NCBI GenBank assembly: GCA_947178015.1
Contig: CAMWWW010000053.1
Span: forward strand, 1-10,865
From: an uncultured Clostridia bacterium
Lineage (GTDB): Bacteria; Bacillota; Clostridia; Lachnospirales; Lachnospiraceae
Direction of reading: 5' to 3'
Length of the DNA stretch: 10,865 nt
The notes beneath the pieces were generated by a model that saw only the letters and a program-made list of their open reading frames with translations, did no database searches and was not told the DNA's origin. Both the position numbers and the translations under genes were made by a program. Positions 1 to 4,489 of the stretch are shown piece by piece. Each line of letters begins with the position of its first letter. Positions within the stretch are counted from its first letter, which is position 1.

Positions 1-22
1 ATTTCATATACAATTTTTTCAT
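1..22 (-). CDS. Possible N-terminus of a gene leaving the window
   Basis: Read on the minus strand, an ATG at 22-20 opens a frame of seven codons (MKKLYMK) before the window edge. A GAGG sits five bases upstream of this ATG, a good Shine-Dalgarno distance. The lysine-rich start could begin a signal peptide or a membrane protein, but nothing more can be said from seven residues. The GAGG lies in the 3' arm of a hairpin, so initiation may be restricted. It could also be a chance ATG. Confidence 0.3.
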
Positions 23-27
23 AATAG

Positions 28-49
28 CCTCGGCAGCTTGCTGCCGGGG
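28..49. other. GC-rich hairpin covering a possible ribosome binding site
   Basis: Arms 28-37 and 40-49 pair over ten positions around a two-base turn (in practice CGGCAG / CTGCCG with a four-base loop). Read on the minus strand, one pair is an A.C mismatch and the 3' arm ends in GAGG, five bases before the ATG at 22. No run of T follows on either strand, so it is not a standard intrinsic terminator. Confidence 0.55.
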
Positions 50-116
50 CACTCCTCTTTTATGCACACAGACGCGGAAAGGAAGTATGCAGCTAAAGCC
101 GCCCTCGACCGATGCG

Positions 117-148
117 CGAGTAGGGGAAGATGACTCTTCCCCTACTCG
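117..148. terminator. Perfect 14-bp hairpin, terminator-like but without a T run
   Basis: Arms 117-130 (CGAGTAGGGGAAGA) and 135-148 are perfectly complementary around the loop TGAC. The stem is very stable. Downstream sequence on the plus strand (ATTGTAAAG) and on the minus strand (CGCATCGG) lacks the T run of a Rho-independent terminator. It may end transcription in another way, mark a processing site, or belong to a dispersed palindromic repeat. Confidence 0.4.
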
Positions 149-164
149 ATTGTAAAGATTTGCG

Positions 165-203
165 CAATTCAGACAGCCAAAGTGATTGTGGCTGTCTGAA
201 TTG
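165..203 (-). terminator. Perfect 15-bp hairpin downstream of relQ
   Basis: Arms 165-179 (CAATTCAGACAGCCA) and 189-203 are perfectly complementary with a nine-base loop. It lies 16 bases past the relQ stop codon, which is where a terminator is expected. The sequence after the stem on the minus strand (CGCAAATCTTTAC) has only a weak T content, so the terminator call rests on position and stem strength. Confidence 0.5.
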
Positions 204-219
204 GTAGCGTTTCATTCAT

Positions 220-852
220 TTAGTGGATTCTACATTCTTGTATGGACTCATTTAAGGACAACATACGGGCATCCAGCATCTCTACAATATCAGCACATTC
301 CTTGAGATCGGTTCTGATATGCTCCGGTGCATTGCCTTCAAATTTATAATATATTTTATGCTCTAAGCTTGCCCAGAAATCCATCGCAATCGTTCGAATT
401 TGAATTTCCACCTTTGTCTCCACTGGTCCGTCTGACAGATAGATTGGCACTGACACCACAAGATGATAGCTCTTGTAGCCGTTTGGCTTAGGTGTAGCGA
501 TGTAATCCTTTATTTGCAGCACACGCACGTCGCTCTGATTGCTGATCATCTCCGCGATCGTGTAAATGTCCGAGGTAAAAGAGCAGATAATACGAATCCC
601 TGCGATATCGCTTAAATGTTGTACCATGCTGTCGATATTAACCTCATGTCCGTTGCGCTTCAGCTTTTTGACAATGCTTTCAGCAGATTTAATCCGAGAT
701 TTCACATGCTCGATCGGATTATAATTATGCACATGAAGAAATTCATCATTTAGTATTTCGATTTTTGTATTGATCTCTTTTAATGCAGCATTATACAAGA
801 ACATCATAGTCTGCCATGTGTCCACCTCAGCGAACCTCTCTGGTTTCTCCAT
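220..852 (-). CDS. relQ: Small alarmone synthetase, RelQ/YjbM type (GTP pyrophosphokinase)
   Basis: 210 residues made almost entirely of one RelA/SpoT synthetase domain. This domain transfers pyrophosphate from ATP to GTP or GDP to make (p)ppGpp in the cytoplasm, feeding the stringent response. Visible motifs are HVKSRIKSAESIVKKL (49-64), DIAGIRIIC (82-90), the loop from K115 to H130 with PKPNGYKSYH, VEIQIRT (148-154) and MDFWASLEHKIYYK (157-170). There is no HD hydrolase domain and no TGS or ACT domain, and the length matches RelQ (about 210 residues). RelQ enzymes are known to form tetramers with an allosteric (p)ppGpp site; that is family knowledge. The ATG at 852 follows GGGAG at a spacing of about ten. 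It seems monocistronic, with its own promoter and a hairpin after the stop. RelP is the main alternative name. Confidence 0.93.
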   Translation of the reverse strand: MEKPERFAEVDTWQTMMFLYNAALKEINTKIEILNDEFLHVHNYNPIEHVKSRIKSAESIVKKLKRNGHEVNIDSMVQHLSDIAGIRIICSFTSDIYTIAEMISNQSDVRVLQIKDYIATPKPNGYKSYHLVVSVPIYLSDGPVETKVEIQIRTIAMDFWASLEHKIYYKFEGNAPEHIRTDLKECADIVEMLDARMLSLNESIQECRIH

Positions 853-913
853 TTCAACAACACTCCCTTTTCCCCAAATATCCTCTCTGATAAAGAAAAA
901 CCTCCTTACTTAT

Positions 914-922
914 AGTATAGCA
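914..922 (-). promoter_or_regulatory. Extended -10 promoter of relQ
   Basis: On the minus strand the sequence reads TGC then TATACT (-10 hexamer at 919-914, preceded by the TG extension). No good -35 is seen at 17 bases, which fits an extended -10 promoter. The start would fall near 907. A perfect AAGGAGG (907-901) follows immediately but has no start codon at a useful distance; relQ begins about 50 bases further on. Confidence 0.6.
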
Positions 923-992
923 TATTTTGTTAAATTGGCGAGAAAATTTTAAGAAAAATATGCATAATTATGATATTTAAATTCTTTCTTTA

Positions 993-1604
993 TTAACATG
1001 GCCGACAGCAGCAACCGCAGAACAAATTCCATAGCATCAGCTTGTAACAGCAGTCTCCAAAATTTATAATAGGGTATCCATAACCTTCTCCCATATGGCG
1101 GTACCATTGTCCGCCTGACTCAAGCTGCTGCAAAAATATGATATATTCTTGGTTAGATGGCTCCATTCTCACCGCCTGTCTGGCGTGATCGAGGGCTAGA
1201 ATATTGTTTCCGGCGCCGGCGTTGGCGATTCCGCTTAAGTAATACCATCTGGCAGTTCTTTCTTCCATATTAGATAAGACATGAAGGGCTTCCTTGAAGT
1301 ATCCAGAGCGGATATAATTAAAGGCAGCCTGAAGCTCTACCGGTCCGTTTGTGTTTTGCTGATAACCGCCAAAGCCACCCGTCTGATAGGAACCTGAGGA
1401 GGTGCCGCCCCGCTCCCGCATATCCATAATCTGCGTATAAGCTTGTTGAATTTCTTTAAATTTTGCCTCTGCCTTATCCCGATCTGGGTTGTTTACATTG
1501 GCGTCGGGATGGTAGATGCGGCTTAGTTTCCGGTATTGTTTTTTTATATCATCGCTTGAGGCATCTCTGGACACGCCAAGCACTTTATAAGGATCTGCAA
1601 TCAT
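993..1604 (-). CDS. J-domain protein with TPR-like region and cysteine-rich tail
   Basis: 203 residues. Residues 3-60 form a DnaJ J domain with the diagnostic HPD at 32-34 (YHPDANVNNP) and basic helix II (KKQYRKLSRIYHP). J domains stimulate the ATPase of DnaK/Hsp70. A Gly/Ser/Gln-rich linker (about 65-86) leads to a helical region (88-160) whose pattern (ELQAAFNYIRSGYFKEALHV, then WYYLSGIANAGAGNNILAL) looks like two TPR-type repeats. The zinc-finger and substrate domains of true DnaJ are absent, so this is a specialised co-chaperone. The last 19 residues carry seven cysteines (C185, C186, C196, C198, C199, C200, C203), which suggests metal or lipid attachment, but no standard motif is recognised. 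Its ATG overlaps the stop of the DUF5685 gene by four bases (ATGA), indicating translational coupling. Confidence 0.85.
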   Translation of the reverse strand: MIADPYKVLGVSRDASSDDIKKQYRKLSRIYHPDANVNNPDRDKAEAKFKEIQQAYTQIMDMRERGGTSSGSYQTGGFGGYQQNTNGPVELQAAFNYIRSGYFKEALHVLSNMEERTARWYYLSGIANAGAGNNILALDHARQAVRMEPSNQEYIIFLQQLESGGQWYRHMGEGYGYPIINFGDCCYKLMLWNLFCGCCCRPC

Positions 1605-2449
1605 TGTTTTTTGCTATGCTCCTCCATGTTCTGTAGTTTTATTTTTGTCCCTTCATACCGCGCCCATATACCGGAGTATAGGATATTGCGCAGAATATCG
1701 GCGTCTGTCAACACAGGCAGACACTCAAATTCCCTCGCGCACTCGGCTGCCATCATGGTCAGAATATCCTTTACCATCTGAGCAAAGTTGGGGGTATCTT
1801 CATAATAGATAAGAGGATTATAATTCCCACTTTTTTTGTCTTTATGCAAATCTTCCCAAGCATCACACAGATAGATGAATTTACCGAGATAAAAGCCTAG
1901 CTTATATAAACCATTCGCCCATTCATCATCTTTTACGGCGAAAATTTTCCCAAGCATTTCACCTGTGTAGCCGGCAGCAGTGTCGAGATCCCTAATATGT
2001 TCCTGTTCACAGGCCAGAAGCTTTTCCATATACTGTGACAGGGCGGCACCCTGTGTGGGATATTCCGCAGCGATCTTTTTGCAGGAGCTCTTTAATACCT
2101 TGGTCATGGCGAGAGAGGATAGCTTTTTTTCATCACTCCAATCGTCCTTTAGATTATAGTAAGAGAGAAGAACATCCATATCCGCTGCATATTGTGTAAA
2201 TTCATTAGAAAGGCAGGGAAGCTTTTTTACCGGATGAAGTGGGCAGCGAAACTGTGCCTGTGTTGTCACAGGCTCGTACAGTCCGGTCAGAAGAATAACC
2301 AGAAAGGTCATATCATAGGTTAGAGTCAGTCGTGAAAGCTCTCCGTGCCGCTTGGAGAGCTCTCGGCATAAGCCGCAGTAGTAAGCATGATATCGGTTAT
2401 AGTCTTTGATTTTTAATTCATCCTTGTGAATGGTTATATATCCAAACAT
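1601..2449 (-). CDS. DUF5685 family protein with two Asp-rich motifs
   Basis: 282 residues, soluble and mostly helical in appearance. The opening MFGYITIHKDELKIKDY, the YYCGLC pair (C25, C28) and the motif FIYLCDAWEDLHKD followed by SGNYNPL match my recollection of DUF5685, a family without known function. Two acidic motifs stand out: DDWSD (102-106, a DDxxD) and DAWEDLHKD (196-204). This pairing and spacing recall the metal-binding motifs of class I isoprenoid synthases, especially the squalene/phytoene synthase group; this is inference. C69, H72 and C79 (CPLH then PC) could join C25/C28 in binding metal. It starts six bases after the zinc-ribbon gene and overlaps the J-domain gene, so it is the core of an operon. 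Its ribosome binding site (AAGAG) is weak, fitting coupled translation. Confidence 0.8.
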   Translation of the reverse strand: MFGYITIHKDELKIKDYNRYHAYYCGLCRELSKRHGELSRLTLTYDMTFLVILLTGLYEPVTTQAQFRCPLHPVKKLPCLSNEFTQYAADMDVLLSYYNLKDDWSDEKKLSSLAMTKVLKSSCKKIAAEYPTQGAALSQYMEKLLACEQEHIRDLDTAAGYTGEMLGKIFAVKDDEWANGLYKLGFYLGKFIYLCDAWEDLHKDKKSGNYNPLIYYEDTPNFAQMVKDILTMMAAECAREFECLPVLTDADILRNILYSGIWARYEGTKIKLQNMEEHSKKQ

Positions 2450-2455
2450 GGCAGA

Positions 2456-2851
2456 TTAGCTCTTTTTTATAAATTCGGTTCTGCATTTGGGGCAGGAGAT
2501 GCTAATTTTTCCTTTTCCCCGCGGAATCCGTATTTTCTGTTTGCATGAGGGACAACGATAAATATGGTATGTCTTAAGCTGGGAAAGATACTGTTTTTTG
2601 GAACGGAAAAAGCGAGATACTTTTCCAGAGTATTTAAGATATTTCATATTTTCCGAATAGCGGCGGCTGTGATTCTTGGACAACATCCGATAATAACTGA
2701 GGACGATAAGTAAGATGGCAAATAAATTACATACAGAGCTGCGAAACAGCATGGAACATACCATACTTACAATAGCAGCGATAAGCAAAAACTGTCCGAG
2801 CTGGTCAGCGCCATAGCGCCCTACCATAAAGTGTTGTAATTTTTCTCTCAT
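2456..2851 (-). CDS. Small membrane protein with C-terminal zinc ribbon
   Basis: 131 residues from the ATG at 2851. Two closely spaced hydrophobic segments (about 19-36 and 39-55) probably form a membrane hairpin. A basic stretch (55-95) follows, then a zinc ribbon C100-x2-C103 ... C120-x2-C123 (YRCPSCKQKIRIPRGKGK then CPKC). Such ribbons often bind one zinc and act in protein or nucleic acid contact; no specific function is recognised. The start was chosen because TGAGG lies six bases upstream of this ATG and the protein then opens MREKLQHFMVGRYGADQL, a sensible N-terminus. In-frame ATGs at 2863, 2884 and 2896 exist, and the longest frame runs back into the flavodoxin gene. It sits 61 bases after the flavodoxin gene and 6 bases before the DUF5685 gene. 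Confidence 0.75.
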   Translation of the reverse strand: MREKLQHFMVGRYGADQLGQFLLIAAIVSMVCSMLFRSSVCNLFAILLIVLSYYRMLSKNHSRRYSENMKYLKYSGKVSRFFRSKKQYLSQLKTYHIYRCPSCKQKIRIPRGKGKISISCPKCRTEFIKKS

Positions 2852-2857
2852 AAGAAG

Positions 2858-2885
2858 CCTCATTTCTGCGCTGCTTTTACGCATA
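2858..2885 (-). repeat. Dispersed RBS-bearing repeat, copy B
   Basis: On the minus strand this reads TATGCG, TAA, then AAGCAGCGCAGAAATGAGG. The 19-base core is identical to positions 6183-6201 in front of the flavin reductase gene. In both places the closing GAGG is the Shine-Dalgarno sequence of the next gene. This copy has three extra bases between TATGCG and the core. Confidence 0.7.
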
Positions 2886-2912
2886 AAATAATTCATATTT
2901 CTCAAGCACATG

Positions 2913-3437
2913 TTAGGTATAAGAGCCAATCTTGAGCATGGCTTCTTCCACAAACTTCCCCGCAAGTGCATAGTCCTCTTCATTTGGGTGCAGCAGAGCA
3001 GCGTCAAAGTTACGCAGCATCTGTCTGGCAAGGCCGTCATGATTGCCGTGCTCTAAAAGCTCTTGATATTTATTGCGGATGTGCATCGGCATCTTGCCTT
3101 GACACAGGAAAGTGCCCAGATACAGATTATCATCGGGAATAAAGGCGCTGACCTGTTTTTCTATTCTCTCATAATAGGCAGGATCGTGTCCCATGCCGCA
3201 TGTTCCAAATAGCGCGATATTTTTACCATGAAGCTCCGACAGATAATCAAGAACTTCGAAGCTGCATGTTCCGCGGTTTGTCCAGAAGCCAATAAAATAG
3301 GTTTCTGCCAAATCAAGTGGAATATCTTTGGTAAGCCGCTGAATCTCCTTATCACCGTCTGGAATTGCTTCATAAATCGCCATAGCTAGCTTTTCTGTAT
3401 TTCCGGTCTGACTGACAAAAAGCACTTCATATTGCAT
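2913..3437 (-). CDS. Flavodoxin-like protein
   Basis: 174 residues with a flavodoxin fold. The N-terminal strand and phosphate-binding loop for FMN read EVLFVSQTGNTEKLAMAIYEAI (SQTGNT at 9-14). Further loops that normally flank the flavin are FWTNRGTC (51-58) and ALFGTCGMG (75-83). Members are cytoplasmic one- or two-electron carriers or NAD(P)H-linked flavoproteins. The C-terminal half (LYLGTFLCQGKMPMHIRNKYQELL) is typical of a clostridial flavodoxin subgroup rather than short classical flavodoxins. The partner reductase or substrate cannot be read from the sequence. It is the first gene of the operon that continues to the J-domain gene. The ATG at 3437 follows GAGGGTGATAGG, and a promoter with an inverted repeat lies just upstream. 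Confidence 0.85.
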   Translation of the reverse strand: MQYEVLFVSQTGNTEKLAMAIYEAIPDGDKEIQRLTKDIPLDLAETYFIGFWTNRGTCSFEVLDYLSELHGKNIALFGTCGMGHDPAYYERIEKQVSAFIPDDNLYLGTFLCQGKMPMHIRNKYQELLEHGNHDGLARQMLRNFDAALLHPNEEDYALAGKFVEEAMLKIGSYT

Positions 3438-3455
3438 ATCCTATCACCCTCTAAA

Positions 3456-3498
3456 CTAAGATTAAAAAATGGAATCTATGGTTCACCTTTAATCTTAG
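3456..3498. promoter_or_regulatory. 11-bp perfect inverted repeat over the flavodoxin promoter (likely operator)
   Basis: CTAAGATTAAA at 3456-3466 and its exact reverse complement at 3488-3498 are separated by 21 bases. Arm centres are 32 bases apart, close to three helical turns. One arm contains the -10 hexamer, the other lies around +20 to +30. Since the upstream arm precedes the expected transcription start, a full RNA hairpin would not form, which favours a protein-binding site. Confidence 0.5.
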
Positions 3499-3520
3499 CC
3501 TTTGTGAGAGCAATAGTCAA
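3492..3520 (-). promoter_or_regulatory. Sigma-A promoter of the flavodoxin operon
   Basis: On the minus strand TTGACT (3520-3515), a 17-base spacer, then TAAGAT (3497-3492). The -35 is near consensus and the -10 matches at four of six positions. The start is expected near 3485, giving a leader of about 48 bases. Confidence 0.6.
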
Positions 3521-3550
3521 ATTAACAATTCATATTGTTTATAAAATTTG
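3518..3550. other. AT-rich imperfect inverted repeat after the S1 gene
   Basis: CAAATT-AACAAT pairs with ATTGTT-AATTTG around the loop TCAT, with a five-base bulge at 3540-3544. It lies 14 bases beyond the S1 gene stop and overlaps the -35 of the flavodoxin promoter. It could be a weak terminator or part of the regulatory region; no T run follows. Confidence 0.3.
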
Positions 3551-3563
3551 TGTGAAAAGCAGT

Positions 3564-4283
3564 TTAAAGCTTAATATTTTTCAAAAGCGCGCCGAGTCCG
3601 GTTCCCACTTCTTCCGAGCGAGGAAGCTCATAATCCAGCTCTTCTTTTGCTTCCTCTGCCACATCGAGAAGAGCTTTCATGCTAAGGCTTATCTTGCCGT
3701 TGTCTGTGGAGATAATTTTTGCCTTGACTTTCTGTCCCACGGAAAGAACGACGGAGGGGGATTTAATTCTCTTTTCAGAAATCTGGGAGATGTGAATTAA
3801 ACCTGACACACCATTGTCCAGCGCGACGAAAGCACCATAGGGCTTAATGGATTCTACGACGCCCTCGACAACACTTCCGACGGTAATAGATGCGACTTTT
3901 TCCTTCTTTTCCTTTGCCAGCTTTTCCATGGCAGGCTCCTTTGCGGAAAGTACAAGTCTTTTCTCCTCCTCATCTGCCGTGATAATTACAGCGTCAACGG
4001 TTTTGTTCAGCCATGACTCGGTATCCTCCACATAGGAGACATCCAGCTTAGATGCGGGGATAAATCCACGGACTCCTTCCACATAGACAATAACGCCTTT
4101 GTTTACAATGCCGCCGATCTTGACAGGAAGAACGGTTTTTTGTTCCATATACTCGCGCAAAGTGTTCCATGCGAGAAGCTCTGGATCATCCTTGTCTTCT
4201 CCGCCGCGGCGGATCTGCTTAAAAGAAGCCTCCAGCTCTTCCTTGTAATCCTCCATAGATTCCATCTTGATATCTTCGCTCAT
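3564..4283 (-). CDS. Two-domain S1 RNA-binding protein
   Basis: 239 residues from the ATG at 4283. An acidic N-terminal stretch (about 1-47) precedes a first, divergent S1 domain (about 48-114, with GGIVNKGVIVYVEGVRGFIP) and a second, canonical one (about 134-203, VGSVVEGVVESIKPYGAFV, GLIHISQIS, GQKVKAKIIS, ISLSMKA). S1 domains are OB folds that bind single-stranded RNA; proteins of this layout are related to ribosomal protein S1 and act in the cytoplasm, probably on mRNA. The exact target is not known. The lysine-rich linker between domains (115-130) is probably helical. The chosen start has GGAGG five bases upstream; the adjacent ATG at 4286 would leave only two. It has its own strong promoter and is divergent from ppaC. 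Confidence 0.85.
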   Translation of the reverse strand: MSEDIKMESMEDYKEELEASFKQIRRGGEDKDDPELLAWNTLREYMEQKTVLPVKIGGIVNKGVIVYVEGVRGFIPASKLDVSYVEDTESWLNKTVDAVIITADEEEKRLVLSAKEPAMEKLAKEKKEKVASITVGSVVEGVVESIKPYGAFVALDNGVSGLIHISQISEKRIKSPSVVLSVGQKVKAKIISTDNGKISLSMKALLDVAEEAKEELDYELPRSEEVGTGLGALLKNIKL

Positions 4284-4337
4284 CATTTCCTCCAATCCTG
4301 CCGCAAAATACGGCATTTAGTTGTTTTGCTGATTTAG

Positions 4338-4366
4338 AGTATAGCATAAGAATGACAAAATTTCAA
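4338..4366 (-). promoter_or_regulatory. Near-consensus promoter of the S1 gene
   Basis: On the minus strand TTGAAA (4366-4361), a 17-base spacer ending in TGC, then TATACT (4343-4338). With both hexamers near consensus and an extended -10, high expression is likely. The 10 bases ATGCTATACT are shared with the relQ promoter. Confidence 0.75.
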
Positions 4367-4373
4367 AAAAATC

Positions 4374-4402
4374 TTGTAAACTTAAGGAAAATACCATATT
4401 AT
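4374..4402 (+). promoter_or_regulatory. Promoter of ppaC
   Basis: TTGTAA (4374-4379), a 17-base spacer, then TATTAT (4397-4402). It lies back to back with the S1 gene promoter, seven bases from its -35. The transcript should start near 4409 and have a leader of about 80 bases. Confidence 0.65.
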
Positions 4403-4418
4403 CTTAATATAGACGTTA

Positions 4419-4464
4419 CAGTTCAATTAGTCGTAATCAAAATGTGTCTTGGCTGATTGAACTG
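4419..4464 (+). promoter_or_regulatory. Hairpin in the ppaC leader
   Basis: Arms 4419-4432 and 4451-4464 pair over 14 positions, nine of them an unbroken Watson-Crick run (CAGTTCAAT / ATTGAACTG), with an 18-base loop. The two odd pairs are G.U on the plus strand and would be A.C on the other, so the structure fits the ppaC transcript. The ribosome binding site (from about 4470) follows the stem directly. Confidence 0.55.
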
Positions 4465-4489
4465 GAATAGGGAGGAGGGGAGCTTCATT

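Noticed and set aside
62..155. Short plus-strand frames from ATG 62 (23 residues) and ATG 87 (22 residues, opening MQLKPPSTDARVGEDD)
   Set aside because: Both overlap a perfect hairpin, the purine-rich stretch before them is badly spaced, and the two frames compete for the same bases. No family is recognised.
2852..3040. N-terminal extension of the zinc-ribbon protein back into the flavodoxin gene
   Set aside because: The extra residues lie in the wrong frame of the flavodoxin gene and are rich in Cys and Arg with no family pattern. The ATG at 2851 has a well-placed GAGG.
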